Below the pieces are notes generated by a model. It saw only the letters and a list, made by a program, of their open reading frames with translations. It ran no database searches and was not told where the DNA came from. DNA of 64,000 nucleotides from Maribacter thermophilus (GTDB lineage Bacteria > Bacteroidota > Bacteroidia > Flavobacteriales > Flavobacteriaceae). Positions 28,304 through 35,172 of the stretch are shown here, piece by piece. The stretch's first letter is position 1, and every line of letters starts with the position of its first letter. Where the stretch lies: NCBI RefSeq assembly GCF_001020565.1, contig NZ_LDAS01000001.1, positions 3,909,002 through 3,973,001 on the forward strand, written 5' to 3'. The position numbers and the translations under genes are program-made.

Positions 28304-30508
28304 TTATCCGACCACCTCTTTTTCTAAAATAAAAGGTTGGTTATAAAAACGTTTTCCGGTTGCCTTGTACATGGCATTGGCCAAAGCTCCTATTACTGGA
28401 GGTAAAGAAGGTTCTCCCAAGCCAGTAGGGTCTATACCGTTATCTACAAAGAAAGTTTCAATTTCTTTAGGTGCTTCTTGATGTCTTATCAGGTGATAAG
28501 AATCAAAGTTTTTTTGCTGTGGGGCTCCGTCATCAAAAGTCATTTGACTATAAGTGGCATGTCCTATACCATCTATAATACCACCTTCTATTTGGTTTCT
28601 GGCACTTATGGGGTTAATTACTATACCGCAATCAACAGCACACCAAACCTTGTCCACTTTTGGTTTATTTCTGTCCATGGTAAGTTCCAATACCTGTGCT
28701 ACGTATGAATTGTGGCAATAATAGGCAGATACTCCTCTGGCTTTATTTGTATTGTTTTGGCTCCAATTAGATTTTTCTTTCACCAACTTTAGTACACCGG
28801 CAAATCGTTCGGGGTCATAATCGTTTGTCTTTGGATCCCCGACAGGTTCGGCAATTGCCTTTTCGAATAGTTCCAAACGAAAATCTATGGGGTCCTTACC
28901 TGCCATTTCTGCTACTTCGTCCATAAACGCCTGCTCAGCACCGGCAATAAAGTTAGATCTTGGTGCTCTCCATGCACCGGTCGTAATTTGTGTTTGAAGC
29001 ATTTCTTTTTCGGCCAAATAATTGGGTACTGCCCCAGCCGGAAATCTATTCTCAAAAATTAAATCATCATTGGTGCCAACTCCTTTAACATACCAGGCGA
29101 TGAGGTTGTTGTCGTTATCCAAGCCAGCCTTAAACCTTACTTTATATGCGGGGCGGTAGGTGCCTTGGGTCATATCATCTTCACGGGTATAAACCAGTTT
29201 TATGGGGGCTTGTACTTTTTTAGAGATTACGGCCGCTTCAACACCAAAATGACCATATAGCCTACGGCCGAAACCACCACCCATACGGGTCATCATAATA
29301 TCTATTTTTTCAACAGGCATGTTTAACACCGAGGCCAATGTTTTTTCTAAAAACTCTGGAGTTTGAATAGGACCTTTGAGTATTGCTTTGTCTGCCGTTA
29401 CATTGGCAAAAAAGTTCATTGGTTCCATAGTGTTGTGTGACAAGAAAGGGGCACTGTAGGTGCGTTCAATAACTTTGGCAGCACCTTTAAAAGCCTTTTC
29501 GAAATCACCGTCTTTACGTGCGGGCATTTTTGCCGGGGTGTCCAGTAATTTTGTAAGGGCTTCTTCGTATGTGGCCGTACTTTCTAGCATGTCCGGTTTT
29601 TCCCAAGTTACTTTAACTTCCTTTTTGGCCTGCATACATTGCCATGTGCTTTCACCTACCACGGCCACCAATTTAGCAATACCGCCTCCATCTGACCATT
29701 GTTTTTCTACACCTTCCGGATATACTTCAATAGGAAAAATATCTTTTATGCCTGGCATTGCTTTTGCCGATTCTGCATCCAGAGATTTAAAGGTGTATCC
29801 AAAAGCAGGAGGGTGTATGATCATGGCGGTGAGCATACCTTCTTCTTTTTGGTCTAGTCCAAAGAGGGGTTTTCCGGTTACTATCTTTAGTCCGTCTACA
29901 TTTTTTCTGTCCGTGCTAATTATATGAAAGTCCTTCGGGTCTTTTAGCTCCACTTCTTCCGGAATTTCCATAAGAGAGGCAGCGGAAGCCATTTCTCCAT
30001 AATTGGCAGATTTGCCAGAAGCTTCGTGTGTTAATACGCCGTTACTGGTCGTAATTTCATTGGCCGGCACTTGCCATGCTTCTGCGGCTGCAGCAATTAA
30101 CATATGTCTGGCCGTGGCACCTGCCATACGCAAGCTTTGCCATCCGGCTCTTATAGATTGGCTGCCACCTGCCAATTGTCGCTGAAAAATATCGGTGTTC
30201 AACGGAGCTTGTTCAACAATCACATCTTTCCAGGCAATGTCCAATTCTTCGGCAACGATCATGGGCATGGCGGTTTTAACGTTTTGGCCAATTTCGGGGT
30301 TAGGTGACATAATGGTTACGATTCCATTGTCGCCAATCTTTAAAAATCCGTTGATGTCGAACCATTCTTTGGGCATTTGCATTAGCTCTGCTTCCGTTTT
30401 GCCCTTACATGATGCCAACCAACTAAAGCCAAGTAGCATACCGCCACTCGCCAAGGTGGTGCTTTTGAGGAAAGATCGTCTGTTAAATGATGTTTTTATG
30501 AGTGTCAT
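28304..30508 (-). CDS. Molybdopterin-binding oxidoreductase subunit (xanthine dehydrogenase family, IorB-like)
   Basis: Large catalytic subunit of a periplasmic molybdenum hydroxylase, related to isoquinoline 1-oxidoreductase beta and aldehyde oxidases. The 734-residue protein begins with a twin-arginine signal (NRRSFLKS) followed by a lipobox-like LASC, so it may be a Tat-exported lipoprotein. Molybdopterin motifs include GGGFGRRLYGHFG at about residue 400 and the catalytic-glutamate segment GLGEPSLPPVIGALANAMY near the C-terminus. The small [2Fe-2S] subunit is encoded 18 bases upstream. The natural substrate is unknown, and no cytochrome partner or MoCo chaperone gene is nearby. Confidence 0.9.
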   Translation of the reverse strand: MTLIKTSFNRRSFLKSTTLASGGMLLGFSWLASCKGKTEAELMQMPKEWFDINGFLKIGDNGIVTIMSPNPEIGQNVKTAMPMIVAEELDIAWKDVIVEQAPLNTDIFQRQLAGGSQSIRAGWQSLRMAGATARHMLIAAAAEAWQVPANEITTSNGVLTHEASGKSANYGEMASAASLMEIPEEVELKDPKDFHIISTDRKNVDGLKIVTGKPLFGLDQKEEGMLTAMIIHPPAFGYTFKSLDAESAKAMPGIKDIFPIEVYPEGVEKQWSDGGGIAKLVAVVGESTWQCMQAKKEVKVTWEKPDMLESTATYEEALTKLLDTPAKMPARKDGDFEKAFKGAAKVIERTYSAPFLSHNTMEPMNFFANVTADKAILKGPIQTPEFLEKTLASVLNMPVEKIDIMMTRMGGGFGRRLYGHFGVEAAVISKKVQAPIKLVYTREDDMTQGTYRPAYKVRFKAGLDNDNNLIAWYVKGVGTNDDLIFENRFPAGAVPNYLAEKEMLQTQITTGAWRAPRSNFIAGAEQAFMDEVAEMAGKDPIDFRLELFEKAIAEPVGDPKTNDYDPERFAGVLKLVKEKSNWSQNNTNKARGVSAYYCHNSYVAQVLELTMDRNKPKVDKVWCAVDCGIVINPISARNQIEGGIIDGIGHATYSQMTFDDGAPQQKNFDSYHLIRHQEAPKEIETFFVDNGIDPTGLGEPSLPPVIGALANAMYKATGKRFYNQPFILEKEVVG

Positions 30509-30526
30509 TTCTTTGTTTTAAGATGG

Positions 30527-30994
30527 TTATGAGGCATTATCGGAGGCAACGGCCGTTTTAATGGCCTTTTTGATTCGGGTATAGGTGCCGCACCTACATA
30601 TATTTCCGTTCATAGCGTCTTCAATCTCACTATCGGAAGGATTGGGATTTCGATTAAGTAAAGCTGATGCGCTCATAATCTGTCCCGCTTGGCAATATCC
30701 ACATTGGTATACATCCTCTTCCAACCAAGCCTTTTGAACAGGATGGTCTCCGTTTTCGGATAGCCCTTCGATGGTGGTAATCTCTTGTTCCCCTACCGCC
30801 GAAACCGGTAATTGGCAAGAACGTACTGCATTGCCATCCAAGTGTATGGTGCATGCGCCGCACTGTGCTATGCCACAACCGTATTTAGTGCCGACCAAGT
30901 TTAGGTGGTCTCGGAGTACCCAGAGCATAGGGGTGCTGCCATCAACCTCTAATTCTTGGGTCTTTCCATTGATCTTTAAACTATAATTTGCCAT
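30527..30994 (-). CDS. [2Fe-2S] subunit of molybdenum hydroxylase (IorA-like)
   Basis: Electron-transfer subunit partnering the molybdopterin protein. The 155 residues have two cluster domains: a plant-ferredoxin-type motif with Cys40, Cys45, Cys48 and Cys60 ([16 protein letters not shown]), and the helical domain with Cys98, Cys101, Cys133 and Cys135 ([21 protein letters not shown]). There is no signal peptide, which is usual because the pair is exported together through the Tat signal of the large subunit. It is the first gene of a two-gene minus-strand operon. ATG 30994 is the natural start. Confidence 0.93.
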   Translation of the reverse strand: MANYSLKINGKTQELEVDGSTPMLWVLRDHLNLVGTKYGCGIAQCGACTIHLDGNAVRSCQLPVSAVGEQEITTIEGLSENGDHPVQKAWLEEDVYQCGYCQAGQIMSASALLNRNPNPSDSEIEDAMNGNICRCGTYTRIKKAIKTAVASDNAS

Positions 30995-31320
30995 AATATG
31001 ATGTGAGTTGGTGATAATGTTGAAAGTAATGATTTATTCAATGTCAGAAAAGGTGTAAATCGAACATTTTGAGGTTGATAACAAATATTTAACAGTCTAT
31101 GAGGCCCTAAATAAAGAATGTAGCTGATCAAGTTATTAATAAGTTACAGTTTAGGTGTATGGTGCGATGAAGTCGTGGTATGGTTATGCGGGTTTTAACT
31201 GGTCTATATATCTAGCAAGGTCTTAAGAAGGTGTTTGTGTTGCGAACATCATTGTTGATCATAAAGTAGGCTCTACTTTCAAAGGGGTGATGAACAGGTT
31301 ATTTTAATTATCTTAGCGGC
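30995..31320. other. Divergent intergenic region without a gene
   Basis: This 326-base region separates the iorA-like gene from the divergent Rrf2 gene. It holds no credible coding frame. An imperfect -7 box, TATCTTAG, ends about four bases before the Rrf2 ATG, and a TACTTTCA-like box lies before the iorA-like gene on the other strand. A short TTATTAATAA palindrome is present near 31135. The TAGGGTA-type element found before the cys genes is not seen here. Confidence 0.5.
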
Positions 31321-31737
31321 ATGCTCTCTAAAAAGACAAAATACGGATTAAAGGCGTTAACTTATCTTGCTTCCCAAAAAGATAACAAGCCCGTTCAGAT
31401 TGCTGAAATCGCAGAACAGGAAAATATTTCCCAAAAGTTTTTGGAAAGTATTTTGTTGAGTCTAAGAAAGACAGGTTTTTTGGGTTCTAAAAAGGGAAAA
31501 GGAGGTGGGTATTACCTGCTTAAGAAACCAGAAGAAATATCCATGACGGACGTAATGAGGGTCTTGGAAGGGCCTATTGCCATGGTTCCATGTGTTAGTC
31601 TAAATTTCTACGAGAGCTGTGATGATTGCCCCGACGAAAAAACATGTTCTGTGCATAAACTAATGTTGCAGGTACGTGATAGTGCTCTGGAGGTGTATAG
31701 AAATAATACTTTAAAAGATATCCTCGTAGCAGGGTAA
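31321..31737 (+). CDS. Rrf2 family transcriptional regulator, probable sulfur/cysteine regulator
   Basis: Dimeric winged-helix DNA-binding protein of 138 residues. The N-terminal helix-turn-helix covers about residues 1-65 (KKTKYGLKALTYLA, ENISQKFLESILLSLRKTGFL, KGKGGGYYLL). Four cysteines follow at 91, 100, 103 and 109 in a spacing (CX8CX2CX5C) that could bind an Fe-S cluster or sense redox, but it differs from the CX5CX5C of IscR. It lies just upstream of the sulfate-assimilation genes on the same strand, like CymR-type regulators of cysteine genes elsewhere. Control of the cys cluster is therefore inferred, with the inverted repeat at 31893-31913 as the likely target. Confidence 0.87.
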   Translation: MLSKKTKYGLKALTYLASQKDNKPVQIAEIAEQENISQKFLESILLSLRKTGFLGSKKGKGGGYYLLKKPEEISMTDVMRVLEGPIAMVPCVSLNFYESCDDCPDEKTCSVHKLMLQVRDSALEVYRNNTLKDILVAG

Positions 31738-31807
31738 CAAACACCTTGTACATTCAATACTTCGGTAATGTGTTTTTTTATAAAACTTAAATTTTTACTG
31801 CAATTTG

Positions 31808-31835
31808 TTAATAATCTATTAAATCTATAGGGTAA
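31808..31835 (+). promoter_or_regulatory. Sulfur-cluster repeat element, copy 1
   Basis: TTAATAATCTATTAA (an inverted repeat TTAATA/TATTAA) is joined directly to ATCTATAGGGTAA. The same 28-base element recurs at 35112-35139 before the sulfite reductase gene with 26 of 28 bases identical. Its TNNTAGGGTA part also overlaps the motif in the palindrome at 31893-31913. Probably a regulator binding site. Confidence 0.6.
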
Positions 31836-31856
31836 ATAAATATTTTCAGAATTTTA

Positions 31857-31889
31857 TTTGTCCTAGGTAAAAATATTGTACTACTTTTG
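31857..31889 (+). promoter_or_regulatory. Candidate promoter of the cys operon
   Basis: TTTG at 31857-31860 and TACTTTTG at 31882-31889 (exact TAnnTTTG) are separated by 21 bases, within the Bacteroidota range. Transcription would start near 31896, inside the adjoining inverted repeat. Confidence 0.65.
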
Positions 31890-31892
31890 AAA

Positions 31893-31913
31893 ACCCTACT
31901 AAATCAGTAGGGT
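31893..31913. promoter_or_regulatory. Perfect inverted repeat over the predicted cys transcription start (candidate operator)
   Basis: ACCCTACT and AGTAGGGT are 8-bp perfect arms around the five-base spacer AAATC. It begins four bases after the -7 box, so a bound dimer would block initiation. The right half with its spacer (ACTAAATCAGTAGGGTA) resembles the 31808 and 35112 elements. Rrf2-family proteins bind dyads of this size, and the neighbouring Rrf2 gene is the natural candidate. Confidence 0.65.
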
Positions 31914-31932
31914 ATTAAATTTAGACTAAAAC

Positions 31933-32196
31933 ATGATTGTAGATCAACTTATTTTAGATAAAAAGACTTCTAAAACGAACTATACCGACGATAAAAAGTC
32001 GGAAAAGCCAATTCGTAGTATAGTTAAGGCCTTTAGTTGGAGGGTAATAGGTACGTTAGATACTTTGTTGATATCGTATATCCTAACTGGTAAGATTTCT
32101 ATAGCAGCTTCGATCGCCTCTATAGACTTTGTAACAAAAATGGTGTTGTACTTTTTTCATGAAAGAGCTTGGAACCTAGTAAAATGGGGTAAATAA
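31933..32196 (+). CDS. DUF2061 small membrane protein
   Basis: A protein of 87 residues with two short hydrophobic segments (about 40-56 and 58-75). The DUF2061 core is seen as SIVKAFSWRVIGTLDTLL, ISIAASIASIDFVTKMVLYFFHERAWN. These proteins are often encoded beside sulfate-assimilation genes, and a role in sulfate or sulfite handling has been suggested but not shown. Here it is the first gene of the cys operon, 18 bases before cysH. No enzymatic motif is visible. Confidence 0.85.
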   Translation: MIVDQLILDKKTSKTNYTDDKKSEKPIRSIVKAFSWRVIGTLDTLLISYILTGKISIAASIASIDFVTKMVLYFFHERAWNLVKWGK

Positions 32197-32213
32197 TTTA
32201 GTAAGAAAAAGAG

Positions 32214-32837
32214 ATGGCGTTGACAGAAGCACAAATAAAACAGTTGAATATCCAATTTAAGGGTATTCCGCCCGCAGAAATAATATCATGGGCGGTTGAG
32301 TATGGAAATAAACCGGTAATTACTACCAATTTTAGACCTTATGAGGTAGCTATCTTACATGCGGTTACCCAAGTAAGTGCAGATATACCTGTAATATGGT
32401 GCGATACCGGATACAATACACCAAAGACCTATAAACATGCCGAGGAGCTTATAGAGAGGTTAAAGCTGAACATTAAGTTGTACGTACCTAAGCAAACTTC
32501 GGCACATAGAGATGCTGTAATGGGTATTCCTTTAATAGATGATCCGAGGCATGCAGAGTTTACTAGACAGGTGAAACTAGAGCCTTTTTCAAGGGCGATG
32601 GAAGAGCACGGGCCAGATGTTTGGTTTACGAATCTACGAAAGGGGCAAACCGCCTTACGCGATAGTCTCGATATTTTAAGCCTTAGTAAAGATGGTGTTT
32701 TAAAGGTGAGTCCGTTCTATCATTACAGCGATAGTCAATTGGACTCTTATTTAAGGGAGTATGACCTTCCCAATGAACATAATTATTTTGATCCCACTAA
32801 AGTATTGGAAAATAGAGAGTGCGGATTACATACATAA
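32214..32837 (+). CDS. cysH: Phosphoadenylyl-sulfate (or adenylyl-sulfate) reductase
   Basis: Reduces activated sulfate to sulfite with thioredoxin. The 207-residue protein has the catalytic Cys203 in the C-terminal ECGLH motif, an IPVIWCDTGYNTPKTY segment and WFTNLRKGQTALR. It lacks the two Cys pairs that hold the [4Fe-4S] cluster of APS reductases, which points to the PAPS type. It is about 40 residues shorter than E. coli CysH, and the SSSFG-like nucleotide loop reads TTNFRPYE. No APS kinase (cysC) is in this cluster, so the actual substrate, PAPS or APS, is open. It starts 18 bases after the DUF2061 gene and ends seven bases before cysD. Confidence 0.85.
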   Translation: MALTEAQIKQLNIQFKGIPPAEIISWAVEYGNKPVITTNFRPYEVAILHAVTQVSADIPVIWCDTGYNTPKTYKHAEELIERLKLNIKLYVPKQTSAHRDAVMGIPLIDDPRHAEFTRQVKLEPFSRAMEEHGPDVWFTNLRKGQTALRDSLDILSLSKDGVLKVSPFYHYSDSQLDSYLREYDLPNEHNYFDPTKVLENRECGLHT

Positions 32838-32843
32838 TAAAAA

Positions 32844-33788
32844 ATGAACATGGAATTAAAAGAACCGGAAGTGCAGTTAGATCTTAACGAAAATACGTCT
32901 CACATTAATGCGCTCGAGAATGAGGCCATTTATATAATTAGAGAGGTAGCGGCACAATTTGAAAGGCCCGTATTGCTTTTTTCTGGAGGTAAAGACTCTA
33001 TAACATTGGTGCGCTTGGCTCAAAAGGCTTTTTGGCCTGCCAAAATTCCTTTTCCTTTAATGCATATTGATACAGGGCATAATTTTCCCGAGACTATCGA
33101 GTTTAGAGATCGATTGGTAAAAGAGCTTGGTCTAGAGCTAATTGTTCGTAATGTGCAGGATTCTATAGATCAAGGGAAAGTAAAGGAAGAATCCGGAAGA
33201 TATTCCAGCAGAAATACTTTACAGACCACCACTTTATTGGATGCCATCGAGGAATTTAAGTTCGATGCATGTATTGGGGGTGCTCGCCGTGATGAGGAAA
33301 AGGCCAGGGCAAAAGAGCGTATTTTTTCTGTCCGCGATGATTTTGGTCAGTGGGACGAGCGTAACCAACGTCCAGAATTGTTCGATATGTTGAATGGACA
33401 AATAGAACTAGGTCAAAATGTACGTGTATTCCCTATTTCGAACTGGACAGAGTTAGATGTATGGTCCTATATAAAAGAAGAGAAAATCGAAATCCCATCC
33501 ATCTATTTTGCGCATAAACGTAAAACTTTTTTAAGGGATGGTATGATCTGGTCCGCAGAGGATGGTATTGTTTACAGAGAAGAAGATGAGGTTGTAGAAG
33601 AGCGATTGGTGCGTTTTCGTACCGTGGGCGATATGTCCTGTACGGCGGCCGTGCTTTCAGATGCCGTTAGCATAGATAAAGTAGTAGAGGAAATAAGGGA
33701 TTCGACTATTTCTGAACGTGGTGCACGTATTGATGATAAGCGCTCTGAAGCAGCAATGGAAAAAAGAAAACAACAAGGATACTTTTAG
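32844..33788 (+). CDS. cysD: Sulfate adenylyltransferase subunit 2
   Basis: ATP-sulfurylase small subunit that forms APS from sulfate and ATP, driven by the GTPase CysN. The 314 residues fit the family. The PP-loop motif is VLLFSGGKDSITL at about residue 45, followed by FPLMHIDTGHNFPETIEFRD, and the ACIGGARRDEEKARAKERI block and WTELDVWSYI are characteristic. The C-terminal SAMEKRKQQGYF-type ending is present as AAMEKRKQQGYF. The start ATG at 32844 follows the cysH stop by six bases, and cysN follows after 25 bases, so cysHDN form one transcript. Confidence 0.96.
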   Translation: MNMELKEPEVQLDLNENTSHINALENEAIYIIREVAAQFERPVLLFSGGKDSITLVRLAQKAFWPAKIPFPLMHIDTGHNFPETIEFRDRLVKELGLELIVRNVQDSIDQGKVKEESGRYSSRNTLQTTTLLDAIEEFKFDACIGGARRDEEKARAKERIFSVRDDFGQWDERNQRPELFDMLNGQIELGQNVRVFPISNWTELDVWSYIKEEKIEIPSIYFAHKRKTFLRDGMIWSAEDGIVYREEDEVVEERLVRFRTVGDMSCTAAVLSDAVSIDKVVEEIRDSTISERGARIDDKRSEAAMEKRKQQGYF

Positions 33789-33813
33789 TAAATAACCGAA
33801 GAGAAAGAAAAAC

Positions 33814-35061
33814 ATGGATGTACTAAAAATAGCAACGGCAGGTAGTGTAGATGATGGTAAGAGTACCTTGATCGGAAGAATATTATACGATACCAAATCT
33901 CTGACCTCCGATAAGCTGGAGGCCATTGAAAAAACAAGTAAGCAAAAAGGATATGATTACTTGGATTTTTCGTTGGCTACAGATGGTCTAGTGGCCGAGC
34001 GCGAGCAAGGTATCACTATAGATGTGGCTCATATTTATTTTTCGACCGCGAAAAAGAGTTATATAATAGCAGATACTCCAGGTCATGTGGAATATACCCG
34101 TAACATGGTTACCGGGGCTTCTACCTCGCAGGCCGCCATTATTTTGATAGATGCGCGAAAAGGAGTGATCGAACAAACAAACAGGCATTTTTTCATTAAT
34201 AATTTATTGAGAATAAAAGATGTGGTAGTGGCCATAAACAAAATGGATCTGGTCGATTACTCCGAAGAAACCTACAACGCCATAAAAGCGGATTTTGAGA
34301 AACTTATGGCGAAAAGGGATTATCAAGATCAGAAAATCACCTTTATTCCGGTAAGTGCCTTAAAAGGCGATAACGTTGTAAACAAATCGGAAAAGACGCC
34401 ATGGTACAAGGGGCAGACCCTTTTAGAACATTTTGAGGCATTGGACAGAAAAGACGTGTACAATGTAGGTACCCCACGTTTTCCGGTACAATATGTAATT
34501 AGGCCCAAAACGGAGGAGCATCATGATTTTCGTGGTTTTGCCGGTAAGGTTTATGGTGGTGAGTTAAGTGTGGGCGATGAGGTAGTGGCCCTACCTTCGC
34601 AAACCCGTTCTAAAATCAAGGAGATTTATTTCTACGATAAAAAATATAAAACGGCATCTAGAAGGTCATCTGTTACAATTACCTTAGAAGATGAGATAAA
34701 CCTAAGTAGGGGAGATATGTTGGTGAAAGTTGGAGACTTGCCGACCATTGAAAAACAATTTACGGCCACCATTTCTTGGATGGATTCCCAACCATTGTCG
34801 GCAGGAAAAAAATATATAGTGCAACATGGTGTAAACAAAGTGTTGGCCAAGGTGGATCAGGTACACCATAAAATTGCCCCGGACTATTCTGGGATAGATA
34901 AAGAAACGGATGCCCTTGGAATGAATGATATAGCCCAGGTAAGTTTTAAGTTGAACAAACCTATTTTCTATGATAAGTTTAAAGATCATAGAACCAACGG
35001 TTCCTTTATTTTAATCGACACTCAATCCAATAACACGGTTGGGGCCGGATTCATAAGCTAA
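33814..35061 (+). CDS. cysN: Sulfate adenylyltransferase subunit 1 (GTPase)
   Basis: EF-Tu-like GTPase that couples GTP hydrolysis to APS formation by CysD. The 415-residue protein contains G1 AGSVDDGKST at about residue 10, G2 near DGLVAEREQGITIDVA, G3 ADTPGHVEYTRNM, and G4 NKMDLV. Domain II/III sequences follow (FPVQYVIRPKTEEHHDFRG, GDMLVKVGDLP). It ends without the fused APS kinase (CysC) found in many bacteria, so PAPS synthesis would need a separate cysC outside this window. It is the last gene of the cysHDN unit; a promoter-like gap with a repeat element precedes the sulfite reductase gene. Confidence 0.95.
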   Translation: MDVLKIATAGSVDDGKSTLIGRILYDTKSLTSDKLEAIEKTSKQKGYDYLDFSLATDGLVAEREQGITIDVAHIYFSTAKKSYIIADTPGHVEYTRNMVTGASTSQAAIILIDARKGVIEQTNRHFFINNLLRIKDVVVAINKMDLVDYSEETYNAIKADFEKLMAKRDYQDQKITFIPVSALKGDNVVNKSEKTPWYKGQTLLEHFEALDRKDVYNVGTPRFPVQYVIRPKTEEHHDFRGFAGKVYGGELSVGDEVVALPSQTRSKIKEIYFYDKKYKTASRRSSVTITLEDEINLSRGDMLVKVGDLPTIEKQFTATISWMDSQPLSAGKKYIVQHGVNKVLAKVDQVHHKIAPDYSGIDKETDALGMNDIAQVSFKLNKPIFYDKFKDHRTNGSFILIDTQSNNTVGAGFIS

Positions 35062-35111
35062 AAGAGGTAATTAATAATGCGTGTCTCAATTTAAACCTTG
35101 GGTTTTATGTT

Positions 35112-35139
35112 TTAATAATATATTAATTCTATAGGGTAA
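35112..35139 (+). promoter_or_regulatory. Sulfur-cluster repeat element, copy 2
   Basis: TTAATAATATATTAA followed by TTCTATAGGGTAA, matching the element at 31808-31835 in 26 of 28 positions. It sits 33 bases before the sulfite reductase start, in the 111-base gap after cysN. This suggests that the sir-cobA-fnr genes have their own regulated promoter. Confidence 0.6.
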
Positions 35140-35172
35140 CTAGATTAATAAGGCACATAACAAGCAATAGAT

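Noticed and set aside
29460..29927. Open frame of 155 codons on the plus strand opposite the molybdopterin subunit
   Set aside because: It lies wholly within a gene with several conserved motifs on the other strand and has no recognisable domain.
30995..31320. 326-base intergenic region searched for a small gene or RNA
   Set aside because: No coding frame, conserved RNA motif or strong hairpin was found; only weak promoter-like boxes.
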